Positions 1-8,314 are shown, counted from the first letter of the stretch. The stretch is DNA of 36,761 nt from Chloroflexota bacterium (GCA_029561345.1 JAKQJC010000002.1:1-36761); one strand, 5' to 3'. The notes: generated from the letters alone by a model not told the origin. Numbers and translations: made by a program.

Positions 1-3000
1 TCGCCGCATTGGATTGTCCCTGCAGCTGCACGCTGACCGTTCCTGCTGAGGGCAGAATCACCTGCATGCCCCCCGGCACAATATCATAACGCAGTCCGGG
101 AATGGTATTAATCACCAGGCCCAAATCGTCAATTTCAGCCGTGCGTCCGGCGGCGTCGCTGATGCGCAGAGCCGCATCACCCCACAGGCTGAGGCGCGTG
201 AAAGTCTGGACAGTTTGCGGTTTAACGGCCGCAGCAGTCCCTGCCCCGCTGCCGGCACTGCCGCCGCAAAGACCCTGAGGAAAGCCCTGCCCGGCCTGAA
301 TGGCCGCGATCACCGTCTGCACGGCCGGGTCAGCCATTAGATGAAGATGATCTGCCTGGGCTGTGCGAATATTGCAGAAAGCCGCCTGCCCCATCCATTC
401 CGGCCGCCCGCTGAGCTGGGCGCTGGCCCAGGTCACCCGTCCATCGCCCACAGCATAGCGTTCCACAGAGAGACATTGACCGCTCTGATCTTCGCGGCAG
501 GTGAACTCGCGAATGCCCGCCGGGGTGATCTGGTTGGTGCTGAACAGCACATAAACGGGCACCCCATAGACATCGCCCAGCCCGGTGATGCGCGCCTGCG
601 CCCGCCGCGCCTGCTCAAAGAGGGCTTCGTTTTCACCGTTGGCGGTGAAATTGGCCTGCGTATCAGCCCAGCTCTCCAGCCAGCGGCCGGCAAACCAGTA
701 GCCGCGCGGCTCAAGCTGGAAGGCTGCCTCAAAGGGCAGGCTCTGAATAATACCTGGTGAATTGCGGTAAACCGCGCGCATCAGATCGCGGTCCACCAGG
801 TGGTTGATATCCTCCACCGGCGTGCTGCCGCTGCGCAAATCGAGGGCGGTCAGCGTATCGCCCAGGTAAGGCGTGCCCACGGATATGATTTTTTCAATGC
901 GGATGGCCCGCGCCGGATCAGAAATGTACTGCCGCGCCACCAGCCCGCCAGTGCCGTGAGCAATCAGCGTCACCCGCGTACCCTGGTTGCAGGCCAGGTA
1001 GGCATCCAGCTGACGGGCGTTGTCTTCCAGGCTCATGCGCCAGTCATAGGGGAAGGGGGTCAACCCGCCTGGCGCTGACCAGGTTTCGAGAAACGACCGG
1101 TACACATCCAGGTCGCGCAAATCTTCCGCCGCCTGTTTCAGGCGCTGCATGGGCGCAGAGTCATCATTGGTATAAACCAGGGTGCGCCAGAAATGATCCA
1201 GCGACATGATCTGGCTGGCTGAAATATGATCGCAGGTATTGGCGGCGCTGGCATCCGGGTTTAACTGCAGCGGCGTCATATCCCACGGAAGGATCAGTTT
1301 TGTTTTCAGGTACAGACCCACCGGCGAGGCCGGGTCGAGGCGGCTGCTCAACATTTGCAGCACGTCCATCCACACCTCGCCCTGGGTGCGCGCCTTGCAT
1401 TCCACTTTGGCGGGGTCCGGCGCGTTGGAAAGGAAGGAGGTCAGAGCATCAGGCAAAAAGATGGCCCGGGTGATGCCGCTGGCCGGGCAAGGCACGGCTG
1501 GCAGCTGCTGCGAAGTGGCCGTCACCACCAGCTCATCATATTCGTAAGCCCCCGGGTCGCAAACCCGCTTGCCGTCCAAATTGCCGTCGCGCGGGCGGAA
1601 CGAGCCGCGCGCATCGCGCGTGGCAGCCGCGTCACTGCAGCCAGCCGGGTCTCCTCCATCCACCAGCGGACTGGCCGGATCCAGTGCCCTTGAGGGCACC
1701 AGCCCGCCGTTCATTTGCAGCTCACCCAGCAGCGGGTCCACCGCGCTGCGGTCGCTGTTGAGGGCCATGAATAAACATGCGGTGGGGTTGCCCAGCAGGT
1801 TGTAGCCCTGCGAGCTCAGCCCGCCAGCCTGCGCAATGCAGTCCGGTCCGTTGGGCGCCGTGTTGCCGTAAATGAGGCTGTTGCGAACCAGGGTTGAACC
1901 ATTTTCCAGGTCCAATCCGCCGCCGCTTTCCTGGGCGCTGTTGCGGGTCAGCGTCAGGTTGGCCAGCGCAGCCAGCCCGCTCTGCTGGAACAGCCCGCCG
2001 CCAAATTGGGCCTGGTTGCCGTCCATCGTCACGTTCACCAGGGTCAGGCTGCCGCCCTGGTTGTACAGCGCCCCGCCGCGCAGCAAGGCCTGGTTGCCTG
2101 AAAGCGTGCTGTTCTGCACCACCACCTGGGCGGCGCTTAAAACCGCCACGCCTCCCCCCGAAACCGCCGCATTTTGCTGCAGCCAGATCTCATCCAGCAC
2201 CACCTTCACATCCGCCCCGGAGGGCTGAATCAGCACCCCGCCGCCCTCGCGGATGGATTTTCCGCCCTGCAAAATCAGGCCGTGCAGATGCACCACCGCC
2301 CCTTTTTCGGCCGGGCGGATGGAGAAAATCCGGTCCAATCCGCCGCCATCCACCACCACCCGCCGCACCGAATTATCGGCCTCAATCAGCAGGCTGCCGT
2401 TGATGTTCAGATCGCCGGCTGCACCCTGTTCTTCATCTATACCCAGCAGGCTGAGGGTGTAGGTGCCGCCCGGCAGGTTAATCTGATCGGCCCCCGCCAG
2501 CGCATTGGCTTCCATAATGGCGGCGCGCAGGGTGCATTGTCCATTGGCCGCTGCGCAGGCGCCGTTGCCCGGGGCGGCGTCCGCCGCATCCGCAAAGCTG
2601 TTCACCTTAAAAGCCGCCCGCGCCGCTGTCAGCGTGGGGGTGGGGGTTGGGAAAAGGGTCGGCAGGGGGGTAGCCGTGGGTGAAAACGGGGTGACGGTGG
2701 CTGCCGAAACCGGGCAGGCAGCGCAGCCGGAAATTTCATAATAACCCGAAACACTGGTGATATCGCGCGTGATCAGCCCCTTCTCTGTCTTGATCGGCAG
2801 GTCAAGCGTCTGGATGACCGGATTTTTGAGGTGATAAACCTTGTTGCCGGCAATGCCGCCGGTAAAAGGTCCCATCCAGCGCAGGCGTTCTCCGCTGGCG
2901 CAGGTGGTCAGCACGGGGTAAGTTAAATTGCCGATGCTTTCCATTTGCACCACGCCGCAAAGGCCGGGGAGCTGGCTGGTAGCCTGGCGTGCAGGCGCAG

Positions 3001-3079
3001 CCCGCACCGTCTGGGGCAGGCTGCCCAGGATGAGCAAAACAAGGATGGGAAAAATCATAAATGGCTTCAGGTGTTTCAT
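1..3079 (-). CDS. Secreted CSLREA/beta-helix protein fused to an LCAT/lipase-like alpha/beta-hydrolase (partial, 3' end outside window)
   Basis: The frame is open from the ATG at 3079 to the window edge, giving at least 1026 residues; no stop is reached. Residues 1-26 are a signal peptide ending VRAAPA. A Thr/Pro linker (TPTPTLT, about 150) precedes a CSLREA-type motif (CTLRAAIMEAN, about 185), which in this family introduces a right-handed parallel beta-helix; Gly/Asn-rich repeats such as SGNQALLRGGALYNQGG follow to about 400. From about 535 a second region resembles lipase/LCAT-like alpha/beta-hydrolases: an FPYDWR motif, then LIAHGTGGLVARQY (His708-Gly709-Thr710), VGDGRV with Asp879, and DHLHL with His911/His913. 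Active relatives have AHSxGG, so the nucleophilic Ser is Gly here. The protein should be exported. Substrate is unknown; it may bind or hydrolyse an extracellular ester, or be a pseudoenzyme. No convincing promoter was seen. Confidence 0.85.
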   Translation of the reverse strand, partial: MKHLKPFMIFPILVLLILGSLPQTVRAAPARQATSQLPGLCGVVQMESIGNLTYPVLTTCASGERLRWMGPFTGGIAGNKVYHLKNPVIQTLDLPIKTEKGLITRDITSVSGYYEISGCAACPVSAATVTPFSPTATPLPTLFPTPTPTLTAARAAFKVNSFADAADAAPGNGACAAANGQCTLRAAIMEANALAGADQINLPGGTYTLSLLGIDEEQGAAGDLNINGSLLIEADNSVRRVVVDGGGLDRIFSIRPAEKGAVVHLHGLILQGGKSIREGGGVLIQPSGADVKVVLDEIWLQQNAAVSGGGVAVLSAAQVVVQNSTLSGNQALLRGGALYNQGGSLTLVNVTMDGNQAQFGGGLFQQSGLAALANLTLTRNSAQESGGGLDLENGSTLVRNSLIYGNTAPNGPDCIAQAGGLSSQGYNLLGNPTACLFMALNSDRSAVDPLLGELQMNGGLVPSRALDPASPLVDGGDPAGCSDAAATRDARGSFRPRDGNLDGKRVCDPGAYEYDELVVTATSQQLPAVPCPASGITRAIFLPDALTSFLSNAPDPAKVECKARTQGEVWMDVLQMLSSRLDPASPVGLYLKTKLILPWDMTPLQLNPDASAANTCDHISASQIMSLDHFWRTLVYTNDDSAPMQRLKQAAEDLRDLDVYRSFLETWSAPGGLTPFPYDWRMSLEDNARQLDAYLACNQGTRVTLIAHGTGGLVARQYISDPARAIRIEKIISVGTPYLGDTLTALDLRSGSTPVEDINHLVDRDLMRAVYRNSPGIIQSLPFEAAFQLEPRGYWFAGRWLESWADTQANFTANGENEALFEQARRAQARITGLGDVYGVPVYVLFSTNQITPAGIREFTCREDQSGQCLSVERYAVGDGRVTWASAQLSGRPEWMGQAAFCNIRTAQADHLHLMADPAVQTVIAAIQAGQGFPQGLCGGSAGSGAGTAAAVKPQTVQTFTRLSLWGDAALRISDAAGRTAEIDDLGLVINTIPGLRYDIVPGGMQVILPSAGTVSVQLQGQSNAA

Positions 3080-3164
3080 CAGGCTTAATTTTACACGTTC
3101 CCGCCAGAGAAGGATAGTCTTATCAGCACTCCATCTGACAACTTTTCCCAGGGTTGCAACTAGA

Positions 3165-3310
3165 AAACTTGACAAAAATTTTGTCTCGCTTTTTCCGTTC
3201 ATCATGCCTGAATGGGACAGGGCATCTTCGTAAGGGCAGACCTCGCGGCTGCCTCCGCAGTAGCGAGGACAGGCCCTTTTTACCTCTTCGGGCGAGGCAA
3301 GCCTTGCCCT
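3165..3310. other. Hairpin-rich intergenic block; candidate structured RNA or terminator cluster
   Basis: Between the divergent genes at 3079 (-) and 3457 (+) lie four successive inverted repeats: a perfect 15-base palindrome at 3171-3185; 3204-3210 with 3218-3225 (one bulge); a long compound stem 3232-3278 (AAGGGC/GCCCTT outside, CCTCGC/GCGAGG in the middle, CTGC/GCAG at the tip) followed directly by Ts; and 3290-3298 with 3301-3309 followed by TTT. No ORF with a plausible start fits. On the plus strand the U-runs would suit termination or the 3' end of a small RNA. I do not recognise a known RNA family. Confidence 0.4.
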
Positions 3311-3379
3311 TTCCCGTTATGTCGAAAACCTGACTGCCTGGGCTATTCTTGTTAAAGCCATGCAGATCTCCCAAAGTCA

Positions 3380-3408
3380 TTGACAGGCTCTTTCCATTCA
3401 CTTACAAT
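3380..3408 (+). promoter_or_regulatory. Sigma-70-like promoter of the first metalloprotease
   Basis: TTGACA at 3380-3385, a 17-base spacer and TACAAT at 3403-3408. The predicted transcript start near 3415 gives a leader of about 40 bases with AAGGAG just before the ATG at 3457. This supports 3457 rather than any upstream in-frame start. Confidence 0.75.
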
Positions 3409-3456
3409 GAATTTGATCGGTCCAATCCATATTTTTTTCATTTCCAAGGAGTATTT

Positions 3457-5586
3457 ATGTCCTCCAGAAGCATCAAAACGCTGCAGATCATTGGCAACCT
3501 GCTGCTCATCTGCCTGTTCGTGTTCACCTCCGCTGCCCAGGCTGCGCCTGCCGCAGAACAATCGGGCCCCGGTCTGTTCATCGAATTTACCGGCCCCCTG
3601 CCTGATGCCACCACCCCGCCCCACACCCTCGATCAACGCATCGTTCAGGTGAACGCAGATGCACTCCAGCCTGTGCTGGATGGGCAAACCCTGACCCTCG
3701 ATCTGCCGCTGTTCAAGGATGCCGCCTACACCGCGGTCTTCTCCAATGTATCCGCAGGGCTCAACAACGCCAGAATTTTCACCGGCAGCCTGGCTGGCGT
3801 CGCCGACAGCGACGTTTCGCTGGTCTGGAACGGCAGCGCCTTCTCCGGCTCCATCACCTTCCCTGGCGCGCGTTTCCGCATTGAACCCATGCCCGGCGGC
3901 CTGCACCGTATCCGCCGCGTGGATATGGGCAGCTTCCCGGATGAAAAAGGCGTTATCCCGCCCCTCACCGGGCCCGCAGATGCCCAGGCCGTAACCGGCG
4001 ATGACGACGGCTCGCAGGTGGATATCATGCTGGTCTACACCACTGCAGTCAAGAATCATTACGGCTCTGCTGCCGCTGTTGAAGCGGAACTTCAGCAGGC
4101 TGTCAATGATGCCAACATCGGCTTCGCCGCCAGCCAGGTCAATATGCGCTTTCGGCTGGTACACATGGCTGAAATGGTCTGGAATGAAAGCGGTTTTGAT
4201 TGGAACACAACCCTTTCCGGTCTGAGAAGCAAGAACGATGGTTTTCTCGACAATGTCCATACCCTGCGCGATACCTATGCCGCAGATCTGGTCAGCATGA
4301 TGGTCATGGCTGACGGCGCTTATTGCGGCCTGGGATATCTGATGGGCAGCAATAATGCTTATTATGAAGCCACTGCCTTCAACATTTCAGAATATGATTG
4401 TTTTGTTGATAATTACTCCATGGCGCATGAATCGGGCCATAATATGGGCTCGCACCATGACCGCTACGCCGCTGGATCGGATGAAGGTGTGTTTTCATAT
4501 TCTTACGGCTTCTATGTGAACGGCAATTTCCGCACCATCATGGCCTATGCCAGCGGCTGCTCCTCCTATTGCGGCCGCGTCAACCGCTGGTCCAATCCCA
4601 ATGTGCTCTACAACGGTCTGCCGACCGGCGTGGTGGAAACCTCACCCAGTTCAGCTTATAACGCTCTGTCTTTGAATAACGTCGCCATCACCGTAGCCAA
4701 CTTCCGCGATGGCCCCGCCCCCACGGCCCCAACCAGCCTGGGCGGCGCCCCTGCCCTGCCCAAGCAGATCAATCTGACCTGGACCGATAACAGCACCAAC
4801 GAAACCGGCTTCCGCGTCGAACGCGCCCTCCAGGGCACCACCAGCTGGGCGCTGCTGGCCGCCACCACCACCAACAGTTATGTGGATAATTCTGTTGCCT
4901 ACGATACCACCTACCAGTATCGCGTCTATGCCTTCAACGGCAATGGATCATCCGCCTTCAGCAATGTGGTCACCGTTGCCAGCCCCAGCGCCATCCCAAC
5001 TGCGCCCAGCGGCCTCAGCATCATTGGTCAGGCTGAAAACACCATCACCATGCAGTGGACCGATAACAGCAACAACGAAACCAGCTTCCTCATCCAGCGG
5101 TCTGACAACGGCTCCACCGGCTGGGTCACGGTTTCCACTGCCATCGCCAATGCCACCAGCGGCGTGGATACCTCGGCGCTGTGCGAATCCACCTACTACT
5201 ACCGCGTGCTGGCCAGCAATTCTGGCGCCAATTCCACCCCCTCCAACATGGCCAGCGGCACCACCGCCATCTGCACCCCCACCAGCCCGGTGGCCACGGC
5301 CGCGGCCCGGCCGGTTGCCACCGACATCAACCTGATCACCTGGAGCGACACCGCCAACGAAGGCTATTACCAGATCGAACGTTCCACCAACGGCGCCACC
5401 TTCACCGCCACCTTCACCGTGCCCATCAACCAGACTGCTTTTATGAACACCGGTCTGACCCCGAACACACTGTATTATTACCGGGTTTCCGCGGTCAATA
5501 AACTGGGCGCCAGCACCCCCTCGCCTGTGGTGCAGGCCCGCACCTATCTCTACGCCATCTTCACCCCGCTGATCAGCAAACCCTGA
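3457..5586 (+). CDS. Secreted zinc metalloprotease (HExxHxxGxxHD, reprolysin-like) with three fibronectin type III domains
   Basis: 709 aa. The start at 3457 follows AAGGAG and encodes a signal peptide (about residues 1-29, ending AQA-AP); an upstream in-frame start at 3349 precedes the promoter. Residues 30-170 look like a propeptide-type beta-rich region. The catalytic domain begins near DDDGSQVDIML and carries the metzincin zinc motif HESGHNMGSHHD (His324, Glu325, His328, His334, Asp335), followed by the Met-turn FRTIMAY. Three FnIII-like domains cover about 423-512, 513-605 and 606-698, each with a WTDNS/ERS strand and a YYYRV-type motif. The last residues are FTPLISKP. It is predicted to cleave extracellular protein. 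A paralogue of the same length lies at 14536-16665. A monocistronic unit is likely: own promoter upstream, strong terminator downstream. Confidence 0.93.
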   Translation: MSSRSIKTLQIIGNLLLICLFVFTSAAQAAPAAEQSGPGLFIEFTGPLPDATTPPHTLDQRIVQVNADALQPVLDGQTLTLDLPLFKDAAYTAVFSNVSAGLNNARIFTGSLAGVADSDVSLVWNGSAFSGSITFPGARFRIEPMPGGLHRIRRVDMGSFPDEKGVIPPLTGPADAQAVTGDDDGSQVDIMLVYTTAVKNHYGSAAAVEAELQQAVNDANIGFAASQVNMRFRLVHMAEMVWNESGFDWNTTLSGLRSKNDGFLDNVHTLRDTYAADLVSMMVMADGAYCGLGYLMGSNNAYYEATAFNISEYDCFVDNYSMAHESGHNMGSHHDRYAAGSDEGVFSYSYGFYVNGNFRTIMAYASGCSSYCGRVNRWSNPNVLYNGLPTGVVETSPSSAYNALSLNNVAITVANFRDGPAPTAPTSLGGAPALPKQINLTWTDNSTNETGFRVERALQGTTSWALLAATTTNSYVDNSVAYDTTYQYRVYAFNGNGSSAFSNVVTVASPSAIPTAPSGLSIIGQAENTITMQWTDNSNNETSFLIQRSDNGSTGWVTVSTAIANATSGVDTSALCESTYYYRVLASNSGANSTPSNMASGTTAICTPTSPVATAAARPVATDINLITWSDTANEGYYQIERSTNGATFTATFTVPINQTAFMNTGLTPNTLYYYRVSAVNKLGASTPSPVVQARTYLYAIFTPLISKP

Positions 5587-5609
5587 GCAGCGCTGGCTAA
5601 ACAATAACA

Positions 5610-5655
5610 AACGCCCCCTCCAGCTGTTGGAGGGGGCGTTCTTGTTTTCTTTTTT
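5610..5655. terminator. Bidirectional intrinsic terminator between convergent genes
   Basis: A perfect 13-bp stem (5610-5622 with 5628-5640) and a 5-base loop, followed on the plus strand by CTTGTTTTCTTTTTT. It sits between the metalloprotease stop (5586) and the stop of the minus-strand ATP-grasp gene (5663), so it probably serves both. Confidence 0.9.
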
Positions 5656-5662
5656 CAAACGG

Positions 5663-6853
5663 TTACTTGCGCAATGCCACATATTCGGGGATGCGGGTTT
5701 GCATCACCGGGATCGGGTGGGCAGCCGGTTCCATCATGCCGTAGCGCGAAGCGCCCAGGTAGAGGATTTCAAGGATCAGCTTGCGGTAATTGACGCCGCT
5801 GGCGTTAGCAATCACGCACAGATCGCTGAAATCGGGGGTCAGGCCGGGCAGGGTGTTGATTTCGATGAGACAGGGTTTGCCCTGTTCGTTCATGCGCATG
5901 TCCACGCGCGAAATATCCACCGCGCCAATGGTCTGGTGGGCGCGCACCGCCAGGCGGTGCAGGGTCAGAGCCAGTTCGGCGTCAATCGGCGCCGGGCAGA
6001 TGAAGCGGGGCACGCCTTCTTCATCCAGGGCCAGGGTCTTGGTGTAGTGGCTGTACACGCCAGGGGTCACGCAGCGGAAATGGTCAATTTCTTCTGCGGG
6101 GAACTGGTGGAAGCCGTCAGAACCGTAGAGCTCGGGGTTCGGCGAATAGAGAGCGGCGTCGCTGCGGCCCAGCACGCCGATGGTGAACTCGCGCCCGGGC
6201 AGGTAGGCTTCAACCAGCGCGGGCTGGTGGTAGTCGTTCAAAATCCACGAAACCCGTTCGCGCAGTTCGCGCATGTTGTAGACAATCGAACGGTCATCAA
6301 TGCCCATGCCCGTGCCTTCGCGCGCCGGTTTGACAAACAGCGGGAAGTGCAGCGAGCGCGAAAGCGGCTCGTTGACATCAGTGAATTCTTGAAATTCCGC
6401 GATCGGCAGGCCGTTGTCGCGCCAGATGCGCTTGGTCATGGTCTTGTCGAGGGAAATGGCGTTTGCCTGCACGCGTGAGGCGGTGTAGGGAATGCCCAGC
6501 ATTTCCAGCAAGGCAGGCACCTGGGCTTCGCGGCCGTCGCCAGCAATGCCTTCGGCAATGTTGAAGCAGATGTCAGGGCGCACCTGGCTCAGAGCAAACG
6601 GTAAATTGGAGTCAGCGGGAAGGAAAATGGTTGAATGACCGTCAGTTTCGATCGCATCCTGGATAGCCTGGATGGTTTCTCTACGGTCAAATTCCGCGCC
6701 GGCGTCAGCAGGTCCATTCATGGGTAAGATTGTCTCCCCCTTCACATTCGCGATAACGGCGACCCGCCAGGGTTTCACCGGACGCGGACTGAGAGACGGA
6801 GGTTTATCGTTATCCTGATTTTCTTCCATATCCATGATCGAAAGTTCGTCCAT
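5663..6853 (-). CDS. D-alanine-D-alanine ligase-like ATP-grasp enzyme
   Basis: 396 aa from the ATG at 6853, chosen because AGG lies four bases upstream; an ATG at 6865 would sit directly on the other AAAGG. The acidic N-terminal stretch of about 30 residues is not part of the fold. ATP-grasp/Ddl features in order: NIAEG with a downstream LGIPYTAS (substrate side), DKTMTKRIW, the ATP-binding KPAREGTGMGI, EAYLPGREFTIGVLG, and the metal/substrate site CLIEINTLPGLTPDFSD. The family joins two amino acids using ATP, classically D-Ala-D-Ala for peptidoglycan. The GEDG loop of true Ddl enzymes is altered (AGDGRE) and no mur genes are nearby, so the substrate may differ; other carboxylate-amine ligases are possible. 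It is transcribed alone, from a promoter at 7014-7041 with a structured leader. Confidence 0.85.
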   Translation of the reverse strand: MDELSIMDMEENQDNDKPPSLSPRPVKPWRVAVIANVKGETILPMNGPADAGAEFDRRETIQAIQDAIETDGHSTIFLPADSNLPFALSQVRPDICFNIAEGIAGDGREAQVPALLEMLGIPYTASRVQANAISLDKTMTKRIWRDNGLPIAEFQEFTDVNEPLSRSLHFPLFVKPAREGTGMGIDDRSIVYNMRELRERVSWILNDYHQPALVEAYLPGREFTIGVLGRSDAALYSPNPELYGSDGFHQFPAEEIDHFRCVTPGVYSHYTKTLALDEEGVPRFICPAPIDAELALTLHRLAVRAHQTIGAVDISRVDMRMNEQGKPCLIEINTLPGLTPDFSDLCVIANASGVNYRKLILEILYLGASRYGMMEPAAHPIPVMQTRIPEYVALRK

Positions 6854-6894
6854 TTTTCCTATCATCCTTTTTTATTTTCAGGTTTCAGACATAG

Positions 6895-6996
6895 CAAGAC
6901 CTGGTCTTTTTGTCCGTACAAAGCCTCATAATGGCCCGTAGTTTCCCGTCACAGAGGTCAGGGAAACCGCGTACAACAAAAAACCAGGTCACCTTG
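6895..6996 (-). ncRNA. Long structured 5' leader of the ATP-grasp gene (unknown family)
   Basis: Inside the predicted leader (about 7007-6854) lies a long compound hairpin. The outer stem pairs 6971-6990 with 6898-6919 (GACCTGGT/ACCAGGTC, then T5/A5 and GTAC/GTAC with small bulges). The inner stem pairs 6961-6967 with 6941-6947 (GTTTCCC/GGGAAAC) around a 13-base loop. A 3-bp extension (CAA/TTG) is possible. This could be a cis-regulatory RNA, a protein-binding site or a miniature inverted-repeat element. I cannot match it to a known riboswitch. Confidence 0.5.
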
Positions 6997-7013
6997 ATCG
7001 CTTTCAGCATATG

Positions 7014-7041
7014 AGTATATCAAAAATTTTTCAAATTTCAA
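7014..7041 (-). promoter_or_regulatory. Promoter of the ATP-grasp gene
   Basis: On the minus strand TTGAAA (7041-7036), a 16-base spacer and TATACT (7019-7014), with TGA directly before the -10 (extended -10). The transcript would begin near 7007, leaving about 150 bases of leader before the ATG at 6853. Confidence 0.65.
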
Positions 7042-7099
7042 GAGGTTAAACCTATCAATTTATATCATTTTAATTTTTTCCCTTCTCGCCTTTTATGCA

Positions 7100-7136
7100 A
7101 AAGCACCCCGCAGAAACCATCTCTGCGGGGCGCTTT
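7100..7136 (-). terminator. Intrinsic terminator of the ABC exporter/lipoprotein operon
   Basis: A 15-position stem with one mismatch (7100-7114 with 7122-7136; core CCCCGCAGA/TCTGCGGGG), followed on the minus strand by TTTTGCATAAAA. It lies just beyond the lipoprotein stop at 7158. Confidence 0.8.
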
Positions 7137-7157
7137 CATGAGCAAAAGAGATAATGA

Positions 7158-8297
7158 TCAGTTTTCGACCACAATGCGCGGCAGCAGCCAGAAGGCCCGG
7201 TCCTGATCAGAAGGCCCGTTGGCCTTCACCACCAGCACAAACACCACCGACTTTCCCGCCAGCGAACTCAAATCGAGATCCACACGGGTGAACTTGCCGT
7301 CCGAGGTTTCCGTCCATTCTGCCAGAGTGGTTTCCGCGGCGCCGTCAATGCGTGCGTTGAGTTGGAATTTAACATTGCAGTTGGGCGCATCTGCCAGGCA
7401 GCCCAGCACCGTCTTGAAACGGCTGCCAGCGGTGATGATGATGGCCGGGTATTTACCGGAAATGGTGCCGTTATCAATAAACTGGGGATTGGTCCACAGC
7501 GCCGGTTCGTCATCTGTATCGCCGGTTTCCATCTTGGGGTTATCCACCTTTTTGACGAAACCGTTGGCGTCGGTTTCATTGCCCGGGCAGGGCAAAACGC
7601 CCGTACCGCTGCGCCATTCCACGCCACTGGCACACATGTTATCCACAAAATTATATTCGGAACCCTTGACCGCAATTTCCACCCAGAAAGGCTGGCTGGC
7701 GGTGGAGCCCAGGCCAAACAGCACGCTGGAGGCGTTGCGCAGTTTCCATTCGCCTCTGAAGGTGCCGGCGCGCGCCGGGGCCTTCAAATCGAGTGAAATC
7801 TGCACCTCCTGCCCGGGGGCCACCGTGCCGGTGGTGAGCTGGCGGGCAGCCGGGCCGTTCATAGCTTCCTTGCCAAAGAACACCACGGCATAACCGGAAT
7901 TCCAGGTACAGGTGCCGGTGTTTTTCAACGTCCAGGTTTTGGTAAAAGCCGCCCCGGCCGCCACTTCCGTGCCGTCAGGGATGGTCTCCGAAACCATCTC
8001 TGCCCGGTCGCAGGGCACCGGCACCGGGGTGATGGTGCGCGTGGGCTGCGGCAGAGGGGTGAGTGTGGGCGTGGAAACCACCACCAGGGGCGTGCCCAGC
8101 GGCTGCTGGAAGGTGGGCGTGGCCTGCGGAATCACCGGCGCGGCAAGCTGGGTGGCAATGGCTTCCACCGTTTTGGCAGCTACTGTGTTGATCCGGTCTG
8201 CCTCGTTGACGTAAGGGGTTCCGGTTTTGGCGGCTGGTAAATTGCAGGCGCTGATCACCAGCATCGCCACCAGCAATAAAATCAAATTCTTCTTCAT
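7158..8297 (-). CDS. Lipoprotein with NBR1-like (FW) Ig domain and C-terminal beta domain
   Basis: 379 aa. The N-terminus MKKNLILLLVAMLVISAC ends in a lipobox (ISAC, Cys18), so it is a membrane-anchored lipoprotein. A Thr/Pro stalk (about 60-95) leads to a four-tryptophan Ig-like domain: FTKTWTLKNTGTCTW, GEWKLRN and QPFWVEIAV hold the conserved Trp residues, and GTVAPGQEVQISL is the strand between them. A C-terminal region (about 215-379), rich in beta strands and with FRTVLGC-like and LDLSSLAGKSVVF-like motifs, may be a carbohydrate-binding-like jelly roll. FW domains bind protein partners in eukaryotic NBR1; their bacterial role is not established. The gene starts 34 bases after the last permease gene and shares its terminator, so it is probably the last gene of the exporter operon. 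SD GAGGAG lies 11 bases before the ATG. Confidence 0.88.
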   Translation of the reverse strand: MKKNLILLLVAMLVISACNLPAAKTGTPYVNEADRINTVAAKTVEAIATQLAAPVIPQATPTFQQPLGTPLVVVSTPTLTPLPQPTRTITPVPVPCDRAEMVSETIPDGTEVAAGAAFTKTWTLKNTGTCTWNSGYAVVFFGKEAMNGPAARQLTTGTVAPGQEVQISLDLKAPARAGTFRGEWKLRNASSVLFGLGSTASQPFWVEIAVKGSEYNFVDNMCASGVEWRSGTGVLPCPGNETDANGFVKKVDNPKMETGDTDDEPALWTNPQFIDNGTISGKYPAIIITAGSRFKTVLGCLADAPNCNVKFQLNARIDGAAETTLAEWTETSDGKFTRVDLDLSSLAGKSVVFVLVVKANGPSDQDRAFWLLPRIVVEN

Positions 8298-8314
8298 GGC
8301 GAATTTTTCTCCTC

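Noticed and set aside
3169..3197. TTGACA at 3169 as a plus-strand promoter for a small RNA
   Set aside because: No -10-like sequence at 16-18 bases; the hexamer is part of the palindrome.
3349..3456. Longer N-terminus for the first metalloprotease (in-frame start at 3349)
   Set aside because: This segment contains the TTGACA/TACAAT promoter, and the start at 3457 has a good SD and signal peptide.
5627..6478. 283-codon plus-strand ORF antisense to the ATP-grasp gene
   Set aside because: Shadow frame; it begins inside the terminator and shows no recognisable domain.
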